Shown here: piece by piece, positions 1 to 13,561 of the stretch
Layout of the letters: the number at the start of each line of letters is the position of its first letter
How positions within the stretch are numbered: position 1 is the stretch's first letter
Assembly (NCBI RefSeq): GCF_047663525.1
Contig: NC_092587.1
Span: 44,476,501 to 44,540,500 of the forward strand
Direction: 5' to 3'
DNA from: Anas platyrhynchos
Taxonomy: Eukaryota; Chordata; Aves; Anseriformes; Anatidae
DNA length: 64,000 nucleotides
The notes under the pieces: model-generated
What the model was told of the DNA's origin: nothing
Database searches by the model: none
Seen by the model: the letters and a program-made list of their open reading frames with translations, nothing else
Position numbers and translations under genes: made by a program

Positions 1-3000
1 ACAAATGTCATACTAAACAACCCGAGAAAACCTACAGCAGATGAAAATAAGGGTTAGTTTAAAAGCATGTATTCCCCATACTTGTGTAATGCTACTGAAT
101 GAGCCACTGAGTAGTTCTAAGACCCGATGGTCTGAGTGTATCTCCAAATAAAACAAGGTCTATTTTACAGTTTAAGTTCAGTCCAGCATCATTACGCTAT
201 ACTTGAGATATCTTCTGAAAAGACAGTGGTCAACTTCAGCAGACTGTATCAAGGTTACGCACTAAGTTCCTTGGAACCTGCTTTTAGTATCACAAAACAA
301 TTTAAACTTGTAAGATACCTAGTGTTAGCCAAAGGTACACACTTAAGACCTTGGCATGAACACACACTAAGGACTCACGTTGCCCTTTCAGAACAAGTTA
401 GGACTATGCTGTTCCTCAGAAAGCTATGTCATGCACAAATAACACTCAATACTTCATACAGATTTCACTTAATGAACATTTAACAATAATTTGAAGAACA
501 AGGATCCACATTAGTAAGGTCATTTGAAATGAGCTATAGCTGATGATTATCTTGAGCTTCAACACATGTATACAAGAAGGTCTTCAGAGACACATAATTA
601 ATTCCACATTGCTTGACAAAGACAGCTAATTCAGTTATGATGGTCAAGCTGAGCTCAGGTAAGAATGGGAAGAAAACAAATGCACTAGTACAGGGTAGAT
701 ATAGCTCCAAAACTAAAGTAGCTTGCCCTACACCAAGCAATGTGGTATGATCCCCACAAACCAGCCTTTCACAGACTGAACTTCTCCAGATTTCATCCTA
801 TGCAAGGCAAGGCATTCAAGTGTGCTGCTCTCTGGTACTATGAAAGAAATGAAAAATTCATGGTCTTCAGGAGGTTCAGTGAGGCCCCTAAAGACTCGAG
901 AAAACTACAGCAAGCAGTGCCAAAGTTGATCAGCTTCTTTCTTGCCAAGAATAGCTACATTAAAAGTGTATTATCAAATGAGAAACATGTTCCTTCCACT
1001 AGCAAATTGCTGTACAGAAGTCCTGAACACAAGTCTGCAATCATACTGGATAGCTCAAGCATAAACCTGAGCAGAATATTTATTTGTCCATACTAAAAAC
1101 ACTGCTCCCTATTTGTACAGAAGAGCATGAGAACTACCAGGAGGCGCTAAACAGCAGTAACTTCAAGAATCAGGGAACAAAAATGTCTTCTCAGCAGGTA
1201 GTACAAGACCACCTGATTGAGGATTTTCATCATTTCTTTGCTACCATGGATAACACTAATCGCTTGAGCAACGCAATCAGGAGTTCTCACTAGGTACTGT
1301 AGTGCTGTATTATACACAAAATGTTACATATGTATGCTTATCACTCCTATGCCATATTTAATGGTTCTATGGAATATGGATAGTTGGGCATCATGACTTT
1401 CAGGACCTGTAAATGAATCTATGCACCTCTGAGTCCCAAAACTGAATCAGAAACCCAGTTCTAAGATGTGATAGAAGATACTCCTATCTATACTTAACGT
1501 GTAGCATGATGAGAGATTAAGGGATACTGTACATTTAAGGAGGGAAGCAAATATGCATAGAATGATCTTCTCAAATGCTGTCAGTGCTAAGAAAATTTGA
1601 GTCTTAAAACTCTCATTCAAAATAAGGACAGGAAAAATCCTGTGTCAAATAAGGACAAAGCCATTTTACAAATAGAATAGGCCAATAAATGACTTAATCC
1701 TCAGAGTGACTGCTTCCCACAAGTTCATGTACTCAGGTGACAGTTCAACTATGGACAGAATATAAGTATCAAAGGATAGCGGAAAATGACTGTGAAAGCC
1801 AAGCAAGGTGGATTGGCTATCAATGCATCTCGAAGTATCATTTCGCCTGCTGTTTACTCCGTCCAACCCTAGAAAACAAAGAGAAGACCACCGGTCTTGC
1901 AGCCGCAGAAGTGTACATGCCATTAGGCATAACTTTTTTTTTTTTAAAAAAAAAAGACACCTTGACCAAGCATGAATCTAATTCTGTTTTGTATGGTGGA
2001 AAATAGGGGGCTAGCTGTTCCCAGTGGCCAAGAGGCAAAGATGATAGTTGCTTACTGTGACCAATTCCTTAGCTAGTAGAGGATTTGAGATCCAAGTAGC
2101 TACATCAAATGTTATCAGCATTTATGTATCTTCAGATACAAGACATTAAGAGATGTTGACATCACAGATCTGCTGTCTAAACTTAGCTGACACCCTCCAC
2201 TTCAGTTATACAAATCCTCTTCAGCAAAACCCATGGAAGCCACCTGAACACAATCTGCCAACACGGAAAGTGACCAGACTTTGTTTACACTAACTGTGAG
2301 TTGCTGGTAGTCCTACAAGAAAAAGTTCAAATGTCTCTTCTGTAGTCTCATGTCTTTTATCAGAGATGGCCCTTGATGAATTCTTAGTCTTCCTGACTAA
2401 GCTTGTCTTGTAATTTAAGTTTTGTTTTCTTTCAGACTTTTTCCCCACATTTTCCCAATTGTTGAGAGCTGAGCTGGGATTTAATCAAGCACTTTGCTTT
2501 TGTCATTCCCAGATGGGGTCACATTCCTTCCACACAATGGATGTACCAACATTTCCCAGTTGTTTCCTTGCTACCAAATAGGCTCTGAAATGAGAAATAC
2601 AGAGAAAGTCAATAAGGTTTATGCATAGTATACATGATATTTATTACAATAAAAATTAGCAATTTCTAAATACAAATTGTTGCACTAAACTATTCAGTTA
2701 TGGGATTAAAAGCACAGAAGGAAACAACTGACATTTGAAGACTGCTCCTACAGAAAGGAGTAGGAGAAACAAGCATGAACATGCTTAAAACATTTGTTTT
2801 TTGTCATAAGTTCACTATTTTATCTTCAGTACAATGTAGTAGGAAAAAGGCTTACTAAGTCAAGGAAATGGAGAAAAGACAAAGCCGTGCTACAAGAATA
2901 TCAAACTATACTATTTGGTGAAGGGCAGAGCAACTGAGATTTAAGTGAAGGAGTTATTCTTTTTTTTTTTTGTTAGTGTTTGGGTTTTTTTTTGAAGCCA

Positions 3001-6000
3001 TCCCATTTGGGAGATCTAAAAATGTTAACAACTGACATTAAGGTCTGAGTGCTATGCTCTATTAAAGCACTATGACTAAAATAATAGACATTATTCATAC
3101 AAAAATAGTACCTAGGCCACTGAATATTTTAAAGACAAAATCACCACAAAAAAATCCCTGGCTTTACAAGTGAAACCAGTGAGTCTGCTGACCTGTAAAC
3201 CTGCTTTTGGCTGCAGAAATCTCTTTTGAGAACAGCATATTTTCATTTTAATTTGACTAGTTAGTGACTATTTCACTCACAGTTAAGAAACCAATTGACT
3301 GGAAAGAACAGGAACGCTTGCTTAGCATCTTACAATTGACTAGACCTACAATTCTGAAGGGGATCGGTAACTTGAACAGGTCGGCTCTGTTTAAGGAACC
3401 ACTTTTTGTCATTAATGAAATAAGCAAAACCAATATGTGAGCATTTCAAAAGCCACATAAGGCTTGCAATGCTTTTAATATGTTTAGACTAACAAATACC
3501 AGTTTCCATCCAACATTCAAGTTCGCGTCACTCTACTCCTTCACTCTCACAATGTGAAGCAAATGTGTGGCTACTACCATTACTAACAGGAGAAAATTTC
3601 GGGCATGCTAACCCAAGTGACTGCTGCCATGTGAGCATAGTCTGCACATGCATATGTTAAGCTATATATCATTTCAAGTACGTAGAAATAGTTTCTCCTT
3701 GGTAGAGAATAATGCAAGGTAACATCTTTTCAGTTAGAAGCAAGTTAGAGATGCTTAGGAAAATAACAGTACATATACAAGGCACAATCAAGGTCTATCA
3801 AATGTACAGCAGACAGCACTCGAGAGAACAGCTATTATTTTATGATGGACTCATTTCAAAAAGTCTTCCCCAAATCTTTCAGCCAAAATCCCCAGATAAG
3901 AAACTTCACTGCTCTTCTTCATACAGGAGCAAACCATCTGAGAACTTTAATTGCACTCACCACCCTTGGCACCAAGAGCAGTTTTCTATTAAGTAATTGT
4001 GCATGACATACTCATATGCTTTAATATGAGACCTTGCTTTCATATACATATATTCACATTCCATTTTGCAGTAGGAATCCTGCATTAGCATATGCATTAT
4101 AAACAAGATGTGCCTGTTGAGAGCACAGTACCTACTATAAACTTTCCTACAATAAATGTATTTGCCAGAATTTTACTGCTTTGCTATTTTCTGCACCTCA
4201 GCATATTAAGTGATCACAGCTGATGCACACCATAGTTGACATGAATTAGAATACTACTTAGATCTTTTCCCCAGAAACCTTACTACACACAGACAGGAAA
4301 TATTCTAACATACTGCACTCAAAGTCACATACCTGGTTCAGAAGACACTCCACACTTCAAAAAGTGGTTTCTTCAGACTTCTTTGATGCTGCCATCAATG
4401 GGGTAGCTCAAAATGGTTTATTCCCAGGATCTCAGTGGGGTCTTGGTACCACAATATCTTTGTGCCACAAGGAGCATACTCCTCAGCCTCCTCTACATAG
4501 ACCTTCTACAATCCAGTGAAATAGCAGCAGCTCTACTTAAGAACATCTTGCAATCCACAAATGAAAGTATCAAGAATATAATCCTCATTGACTGTGAAAG
4601 AAGAATCCTTGCTCTCCTGGAATAGTTGGTGATGTGCTTCCTTCTGAAGGTAGTGCTCATTCCAGCTTTTCTCCCAGAACAGTTTTTCTGAGCAAATTGT
4701 ATCCAACTCCGCAAAATATTTGCATATCCAAACACATGCCAAATTATTCCACATCATAGTTCAGCTGTGGCTGTATCCATATGTCAGAGAATCCACAGAT
4801 ACCCAGAGGAAGTGAATACCATGCTGATTCTGTGATTTTTCCAATATATTCCACAAACTTCCAATAGTAAATGATCAGAGATGACTGAAACAGTTGTTGG
4901 CAAAGAGCAGCATAATAAATCCAGGTACACGAAGGAACTTACACAAACAAGGAAATTCCAAAAATCTCATGTTTGTACCAGCAGAGTAGAAATTTGCTTG
5001 TACTATGAGAACTACTATAACAGCATGTCTCATCTACAGCAGGTATTGTTTGTGGAGACCAATTTGGCCGATGACAGGTAGATCTTCCTTGTAGATTATA
5101 CAGCTCAAATACTGCAGCAAATTTGTGCTATTTGTTAACAAATGTATGTTGCTGTGGGATAGCCTTCAAGCTTGCAGTGGCATCCAGACACAGGTTAGTA
5201 GCAAGAGCTCTAGTGTAGCCAAAGCCCAAAAGAACAACAAGAAAATGACTGGAAGTGCTTATAGAAAGCTGTGTCAGTGAATGAAGATAGTGAACTCAAG
5301 TAAGATTACTCAGGGTCTGAGAAGGGAGCTGTAACATGAGACAGGAAGCCAAAGGCATAAACTGAGGATACGATCACAATTAAGTAACAGGAGAAAGAGC
5401 TGACATAAGTAGCTGTGATTAGACAAAGAGGAAGGCCAGGCAAGAAAGTTACAATCAAGGAGTATTGTTAGAATTAAAGAGAAGATATCAAGAAATAATT
5501 TTATATTAAACATTGATGATAAGGAAGTAATAAGGTTAAGTAAAACACTAAGGAGAAGGAAAATAATTCGACGGAAAAGTGGGCAACTTAGTGAAGTTGA
5601 AGTTTATATTTGTAGTCAACCACAGTACCAGCCAGATATCAATCAAGAGATAGGGAGAAATTAAGTGTGACTCTCAACATACTACCTTTAAGCATTTGGC
5701 AACAAGACCAGAATACTAGACAAGTAGACTTAGCCTAGATTTTGAAAAACTTTAAAATTTAACACCATTGGATATATTTTCCAAGACTTTTACATGTTTA
5801 GTGTCCAGAAAAATGGATTAAGAGCTCCAGTGCCACAAAACAAGCAGGTGATTTATAAGCTTGCCTCAGACAGCTCGGCTACTTTAGCTGAACCTTGGGC
5901 TCTCAGCAAACCCCTGATGCTGTAATCCTCACTGTCCTTCCTGAAAAGACTCTGGCAATGCATGAGCACCCCAAATCACTGGACTTTTTACTTTTGGCAG

Positions 6001-6261
6001 TTCTCCCAGCATCAGCATGCCTTGGTTCTGATCCACAGCTTCCCCTATTAATCCAGTTCTCAATTTAATAAACCAAGACTAGCAGTTGCACAATGGCTTT
6101 GATATGTATGCAGACAGAATCTGAAAGATCCAACACCTCACCCTTGAGCTATGCCATTACTAGAAGAATGTTTCCCCGAAGGAAAAGGATGTCTTTGGTA
6201 CCAACACAACGCAAGAGCCTTGTGACACGTGCAAGGCAAGCCGCTGTTCCAGGATATTTAC
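1..6261 (-). other. CNOT4: CNOT4 intron 2 (partial)
   Basis: This is AT-rich DNA downstream of the CNOT4 exon 2 donor. I looked on the minus strand for the next CNOT4 exon (PYPED start and lysine-rich KNEKKQKQ-type stretch) and did not find it. No other gene is recognisable on either strand. Open frames such as 740-1096 (+, 118 codons) look like chance. The stretch holds only short homopolymer runs, for example T12A10 at 1934-1955. Confidence 0.75.
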
Positions 6262-6435
6262 CTTTCTGCAAGCAGGACAAAGTCCATTCTCATCAGTGCG
6301 GATACGATGCCAACAGAAACGGCAGATTTGGTAGCCACAGGTGCAAGGGAAGAAGTTGATGTCATCAATCTCCAGAGGCTCCATGCAAAGGGGGCATTCC
6401 ACAGGGTCTTCCTTAGCATCAGGGCTGCGAGACAT
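6262..6435 (-). CDS. CNOT4: CNOT4 first coding exon: N-terminal RING finger (residues 1-58, partial protein)
   Basis: CNOT4 is the RING E3 ubiquitin ligase associated with the CCR4-NOT deadenylase complex. It works with UBE2D-type E2 enzymes in mRNA decay and co-translational quality control, in cytoplasm and nucleus. The exon encodes 58 residues beginning MSRSPDAKEDPVECPLC. All eight zinc ligands of the unusual C4C4 RING are present: C14, C17, C31, C33, C38, C41, C53 and C56. L16, the residue known to contact the E2, is also present. The start ATG (6435-6433) has A at -3. It is chosen by homology, because the frame upstream in this exon has no stop codon. The coding part ends after K58 in phase 0 at a good donor, AAG|GTAAAT (GT at 6261-6260). 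The next residues, a proline-rich PYPED-type stretch in known CNOT4 proteins, are not found in 1-6261. The identity is near certain. Confidence 0.97.
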
Positions 6436-6505
6436 CTTTATATGTTCGCAGAGCAGCAAAAGTTTATAATAACTTAATAGATAAAGAAGGTCAGCACTTG
6501 AAAAT
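6436..6505 (-). other. CNOT4: CNOT4 exon 2, 5'UTR portion
   Basis: This is the 70-nt leader between the exon 2 acceptor and the CNOT4 start codon. On the minus strand a polypyrimidine tract followed by CTTGCAG ends at 6506, so the exon begins at 6505. It contains no ATG before the true start and no in-frame stop. The leader must continue into one or more upstream exons. Confidence 0.85.
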
Positions 6506-6606
6506 CTGCAAGAAAAAAAAAAAACAAGAAGCAATTAGTATTTTTGACAACCTTCGTTTTGCACCTCTTAATATTTCCATTCTCCACCATTTGCCTCCTC
6601 CCCACA

Positions 6607-6674
6607 CAAGTTATCTACAAAAACAAAAGCTACCTGCTTTTGTTTTATAGATACCTGCTTTTGTAGATAACTTG
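6607..6674. repeat. Nested inverted and direct repeats next to CNOT4 exon 2
   Basis: The outer arms CAAGTTATCTACAAAA (6607-6622) and its exact reverse complement (6659-6674) are 16 of 16 matched. Within the 36-base loop a second perfect inverted repeat of 10 bases (6621-6630 with 6636-6645) surrounds TACCT. In addition TACCTGCTTTTGT is directly repeated at 6631-6643 and 6652-6664. On the transcribed strand it lies about 100-170 nt upstream of the exon 2 acceptor. Confidence 0.9.
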
Positions 6675-9600
6675 AGTCTGTCTGCCCACTCACGAGCCAC
6701 ACAAGTAACATGAAAGATGCTATTGGTGATGTGCCTCCCGACCTGGATAGGCAAGCACTTCTTTGACAACTTACTAGCCTGTATTTCAAGCTGTATGGTC
6801 ACAAGGAAATACTTAGATTGTATGATGTATGCTTAAGTTCTGCCAGTTCCTTTTAGTGACTGCTTGCTTCAAGTCTTCTACAAATTCAACTCAGGACTTC
6901 ACGTTCAAGACCAATTTATTCCTCCACTCAGGGATTTGGAACAACATTTAGGTCATCCATTCAGACTTTTCAGTGGGGTTACAGAATTATCGAACAGAAA
7001 CAATGAAAGCTTTTTACACAGAGTGGTTCATTTCATTGTTCATCCCATTTCTTTAGTACAGAGACCAAACCTTAAGATTAATTTTTAAATAGTGTTTGCC
7101 AAGGTTTATAAGGTATACAACTTTCTGCACACAAACAACTTCTGTAAAGTCATTTATGCTTTTCACCAGCACCTCATTCACACTGAAGTCCAAATATATA
7201 CACATGCTCAAAAATACCACCCTAGTTTTAACCAGGGAAGCAGACAGTACAATATTTCTGGATCAGAATTTTGAAAAAGAACCAAAATGCATGTTTTCCT
7301 TCAAAATTCACTACTTTAACTCATTTCTTGAGCTCAATCATTTGAGTATGCTTCCATTCTGTTAGTTTAAGAATGAAGAACGAAAAAGTTGTTGTCACAC
7401 TCAAAATGGACATAGTCCTCACCGAGATATTCAATCAGTTCTGTGTTTTTCCCCCTCTTTCCTGAACTAAAAGTGTGGATACTTTAAGTGGTACCTAGTC
7501 TCAGCAAGTCATCTTTACCTGCTGCAGGAAACACACGTGTATAAGGCACCTAATTTTATTACTTCACTTTAGTTCTGTACTTCTTTTGGAGATAAAACCA
7601 CACAACTAGACCCCCCCCCCGAAAAGCATGTCTGATATGCCAGTTACACCTACAGATACAGCCCTCCTTACCCCAAGCATTGAGAAATAAGTATGACCAT
7701 CCAGCTACTGATTCTGGTCATGATCTTCAACATACGCCAACTTTTTTACAAATAAGGAAGCTCAAAAATACACTTTAAAAATCCAGAACCAGAACTGTTT
7801 TTCAGTTACACCTTTCCCCAAACAGACATTTCCTCTGCGTATTCCTGAGCTTCCTGCACTACTGCTTCGCTCAGTCACAATTTTACCAAGAAGTTACCAC
7901 CAAGTGTCATGCTGAGCAGACCAAGTAGGAAGTTTCTGAAAGTCAAGCACTACTCTCTAGCTCCCCCTTCTTGCACACTATTCTGCAGATGTATTTAGGA
8001 TTTAACCACACACAATTTGAAATCTCCTCTACTTTCCCAGCAAGTTTTCCATTTCATTACTTTCCAAAAATATTAGATCATACACTATCCAATTTCTCTC
8101 CAGGCTTTTAGGAGCAAGTCCAGAGAAATTCTCACATCCACCTACTCGGAGAGTGACATTTACTCCTATCCTTGGGAATGTGTGTTTTGAGACCAATCCC
8201 TTGGCTCACAGATTTCCGTACACTGGAGCCCTAGCCTTACGTATCTTTGGTTCAGTACTCACAACCACAAAAAACAGTTCTGTTTATGATCTTCTGTCTC
8301 TAAACCACACTTCCTTGCATAAAGTCTATCTTGTAAAGCCCATGAAGTTCCAGTTAAAGTTGGGACCTCTCACTTTACAGGACAGGATCAGCTCTGCATG
8401 AGCGTGCAAAGCTTGTCCCTGTTCCCCACAAAAATTCTTCTGCAGGTGGCCAGGAGAGAGCCCCAAGGAGAAGCAGTTACACACCCACACAACCAGAGCA
8501 CCAAATGCACAGCAGAGCAGAAAGAGCATATAGCCTCACACAGAACAGTTGTATTGCAACCAGGTGTGTTCACCAGCTGATACCAGCAGCCTAGATTAAC
8601 TGCACTTTACACTGTTCTCATAGCACATGCTGCCTCGAGGTACAACATACGATTCTGGTGAACACATAGCACTATCCTAAAAAAACAGCTTTAAGTCCCA
8701 TTAAATGCTCACAAAGTAAGGATGGAAGAACAGATTTTAGATGCAGTAAGCATTATTTTCCTCATGTGGCATGCACTAGCAACAACACTGTCCTCTTTCT
8801 GACCTTCACAGTGATTGAAATCAAAATGTTGAACTCCTACAATAACATAGCAGGTTTTATTTAATTATCCATGATTTCTTTGGTAGTATATAACAATCAC
8901 TCTGACCACCTCAAAAGCACATTATGGGGCCTTACCAGTGTTTAGACAGAACAGAATCCAGCCTGAAAGGAGGAAAGGATTAGCTTGCCCAGGAGCTGTC
9001 TTGTTTATAAAACCCATTTGCATCGGTTGAAGGGTCAGAGGGATTGTTAAAAGGCCACAGCACACTGTTTAATTGCTTGTTACGCATATAACTTAACACA
9101 CACTTCTACAGCAACCTTTATACCTTTTGCATTGCCTGTATGCAAGTTACATTTATTATAACAAACTTCTCACATCTGTATAGCAGCAAAACCATTACAA
9201 CACAGAAGTGACATTAAAACCAAAGCACGCAATAAACTGCACAGATTTTGCTCAAAAAGTTTTGAGTAGGATTTGACTTTGTCATACAACTTCAAACAAC
9301 GGGTCAGAAAGCAAAAAGCACAGTCTGACCAAGCCTGTACTCATTTCACTGCACGTCTGGCTACTTTGAGTCTACTAAAACATATCTAAATAAATCCATA
9401 CTAGTACAGGTGTAGTTAGAAGCGCAGCTTTGAAGAACTTCAGTCATCACAATAAAACTAGTGAATTATGAAGTTTGTGTGGAATCTCTGCTAGGAAATG
9501 TTATCGGTTCATGTGAAAAGACTGTGACATTATCTAGTGCCTCTGGGATATGCAGACAAGCTCTAAGAAAATTGCAACATGATTAACATTTATGAGCTGT

Positions 9601-12600
9601 TTAAGTTAACACTAAGAGTTCAGCATCTGCTAGCAATAATGCCAATAGCTTGCTTCAGTCAGTAAATGGCTTGTTATTTTACAACTAGGAGTAAAGAGCA
9701 GCTGTATGCCATGTTTCTTGAAATTAAGTGAAAAGGGGTATTTATTTACCTGGGAAAAGACCATTCAAGCATCCTATTTAGAGATTCTCTCCAAAGCGTC
9801 TCCATTTCAGGAGGCTTTATATACCAGGGACTCCGCACCAATTCTGCATCAGAACAGTGCTCAGTTTTTCAAGCCCAGAAAAATAACGTGCAGAGTGAGG
9901 CAGCATTAAATGCATTGTTCATACAAAGCTACCAAGCTATCAGTTTAACTGGTCAGCTAAGAATGAAGTTTTTGGAAGAGCCTTAAAGATTAACATCATA
10001 GTAAAAGTAATGCAGTGACAACACGACACAAAAGACAGAACTACCTGCTGTATTTAATCTACAGTATTTGGTCTTTGGGATCAACTTCCCAGAGATAAAT
10101 TTAATAGCATCTCAGGAAAAGTGGAAGAAGGCAGCACACATGTGCATACACACACACACTGCAAGCAGCTAGGATTTGTCCATGCTCTTTCCACAGCACT
10201 GACGAGTGCAGTCAAACAGCACTCCGGCAGCTCCACATCCTGTTTATAGAAGACTGTGCCAAAACATTCACACACACAGGGACGGAGCAAAGGTGGACAA
10301 TGTCCAGCAGCATCTTAGAGCTGGTGATTTTGTAATAGGTAATAACCAGAATAGAGAAACAAGTAGTTGGTATTGTAGAAGGGATAAGGCATACTACTAT
10401 GAAGTTCCTTTCTTTTCCAAATCAGTATGCAAAGTGAAAGATATTTTTTTAACTTTAGTACTAGCTGTTATTTCAATCCATTTAGCATGCAGACACTGCC
10501 ATTTTCTTTTTCACTTGAGGTGAGCAAATTTAGCTTCCTACAGGTTATCTTCATCTTCTTTACTGAGTTTTAAAAGAGGGTCTTAAAGGGGAGTGGGCAG
10601 AAAGCACTTGCTTCTTACCCATTCTTTTTACGTCAAGGACACCTATTCAAGACTTGAAACAGAAACAGAACCTATCTTCTTATGATAAATAGTATAACAT
10701 TTCTACTTGCTAGCAGTTCATTTTAGGAAAAAAAAAGTGTTCAATTCCTCTTTCAGGAGGGCGGCTAGCTCCACGGGATACAGATGCCCTCTTCCCCTTC
10801 ATCAGACAACGGACTGAATCACGCTTTGCTACTTGCTTTAAGACAGTGATATCACAGTCAGAAGTTGTCAAAAATCAAGTCAAGATAAGCTTGAATAAAA
10901 TACCCACATCCTAGAAAATATTTAGAGGCCTCTTGAAGGACAAAAATCCAGGCATGTGTTAGCTAATGTTTCACATAAAGTTCAAACACATTCAACACTT
11001 GAAGGGAAACAGGTCGGAGTCTATGCACTGAACCTTTAGTAAAGGTTGGTTAAACTTGCGCAAACTCACTCACACATTTTTTCACAGCCTTGTATCTTTT
11101 GAAACTTGTCAGACCCTAAGAAGTCTCAGAAATGAACTGGGGATTCTGCCTGCGGAACCTCACACAAAAGGCAGCCCGTTGGAAACTCCCATTCTCATTG
11201 TGTTGAAGGATCAATTCCCTTTTCAAGCCTAATCTCTACTGTGATCCCGTTTAAAAGCTGGAGGTAGAAAGGTAGAACATAAATTAGAATGGATTACCCC
11301 GCTCCCTTGACCTAGCAGAGCGGCAGCTCCCTCAGCACAGCACTCTCCTCCAGGCAGGGCAAGGCAACGCTGGCCTTTGTTTCAGAAGCCCTCGGCTGGA
11401 CCAGGTCCTTCCATGGTACTTCTGCTGACAGCAAAGCAGCCTGATTTCCTTTTGTCTCCGAACGTAGGAAAGGCTGTCATGGTGACCACTGCAAGGTTTA
11501 CTTCAAAGCCTTTCACAGGCAGGCTGCACAGAAGCGAACATTTTTACTTCTAAGCACACAGAACTGAAGGAGATCCAGCAAGTCACTCAAGGCCCCACAG
11601 AAAACCTGTGGCAGAGGAAGATCAGATATGCACGTCCCAAATCATGAACCACTAGCCTAGTCACTAAACCTTCTGGCCACACACACAATTCACAAATCTG
11701 GGGACCTTCTCCAGGCCATCCCTCTGACACACTCATCTGTCATTTCCCAGATGTCTAGAGAAGGAGAGAGATCCCTTTCTCCCCCAACCTCCTAATTCAT
11801 AGCAACACATGGTGATTACTTCAGTTCCCTGGTTAGTGACACTACGTCAGGAGACTGGGCAAGAGTGCTGAAAGCTGGGTTTTCCTGTGAGGTTTTTGAC
11901 ATTGTTACTGACTCAGAGCTACGACACTTCTGTGGCAAGCAAGGAAGCTCCAGTTCATCCAAGTTAACTCTCACTTGAGGCAGAGAAGGTTCATGGAAGA
12001 GGCCATAACTGAAAGCTCTGGAGAGTCCTGTGCTCTAGGCCACCCCACAACTGCCTGAGGATGCCCCCCCGTGTGTTCTCAGACTGGTCATCCCTTCTCT
12101 TTGTCTATCTCTTCAAATTCTGCCAGCCTAAGCACTTGTACTGTCTCTTGAACCAGCGAGACCAAGAAAGAGTCTATTTTTGCTGGCTCATATTTCACCT
12201 AAATCAATTCCCTGTCCAGTTCGTCACACAGCCATGCAAAAGCTTACATCAGCACAGAGACGTAGAAATGCGCAACTGGGGATAGCAACTGCTCAAGCAA
12301 CACATTCAGCAACAGTGCAAAAATCAGCCAAAGAACTCAACTCACAGCTTTCAACACAATGCCCTCAAGGCAGCCTAATAAAAAAAAGAAGTCAGGTGGC
12401 AGCTACTAAATGAAAGGGGTACTAATCTTTTTCTATAAAAGTACTTGCTGTTCACACTGGATTAAGACACTTTTGGGGGCAAAAAAAAGTTTTGTACCAT
12501 AAAAAGTGATTTGCCCTGATGTAAACTGAGCCAAGAATTGTTCACTGTAGGCTTATTGTTATAGGACTTGGAGCTTTTCAGCATAAAGGGCTATATACTA

Positions 12601-13537
12601 CCAATGATGCATGAATACCTGTTAAGAGATTATTTACTCAAATAAGTAACTTCCTTAAAAAGCATGAACGGAATCAAGGTGTTAAGTTTTATTCAGAAAG
12701 AAAATAGGCCAAATAAGATTCAAATTCACCCACAATAAAGCTTCGGGTTCAACAAGCAAACATTATTCTACCACCTAGGTAGATTCATTCATCAAAATCA
12801 AAAGCACAAGACTGACCTGTAACTGTATAAATTTCCCATCAATTTCTAATTCATGTTACAACTTGAACATTACTGTTCTTTATTTTCTTTCTACATGTCC
12901 CCATTTGATCTTTTTGTACCTATACCTCCACTACATGTAAGTACAACATGCCAAGAGCACTTAGATAATGAATTAGAAGCAGGCTATGAAATTAATTAGT
13001 CAGACACCTTAAAAGCTTGTGTCACAGACAGTGACCACCCAATATGGGAGTATATATCCCAGCATGATTAATTCCCATTCCCCAGATCATAAGCAAGAAG
13101 TGCTTAAGCAACAGCAGAAACAAAGGCCATATCTATATAGATGTGCATACAGCAAGTTATATATCACAAATTATCATGAAGCATTGCACACACCAAAAAC
13201 ATCATGCAAGAAAAAAAGAAAATAGATCTATCAGCTACCATTAAACACGAAGCAAGTTCTAATCCACCCTGAATTCCGTAACTCTCATTATGGATGGGCA
13301 CAGTTACTTCTGTTCTCCCTGTAACTCTGAAGGAACACTAGCATTGGACAGTGAAATATTCTTTCCAAGTCCTAATATACCAGTTTTCTCTGTGTATGAG
13401 GTCTAGCATATTGATTTCATTGTAGCAGATCCACATTCTAGTACAGAAACATTATCAGACAATCTGAACAGTACTTTGGCAAAATAAAGCACTTTGTAGA
13501 AGGCAGATGGTTTAGAGATTAAAAGCTTTGTTAATGC

Positions 13538-13561
13538 ATATATATATATATATATATATAA
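13538..13561. repeat. (TA)n microsatellite
   Basis: About twelve TA dinucleotides in a row within CNOT4 intron 1. Confidence 0.95.

Noticed and set aside
740..1096. 118-codon ATG frame on the plus strand, antisense to CNOT4 intron 2
   Set aside because: The length is within chance expectation, with no recognisable domain and no splice or promoter context.
1..6261. Search for CNOT4 exon 3 (linker and RRM region)
   Set aside because: No minus-strand frame with the expected PYPED start or lysine/glutamine-rich linker was found. The exon is presumably left of the window.
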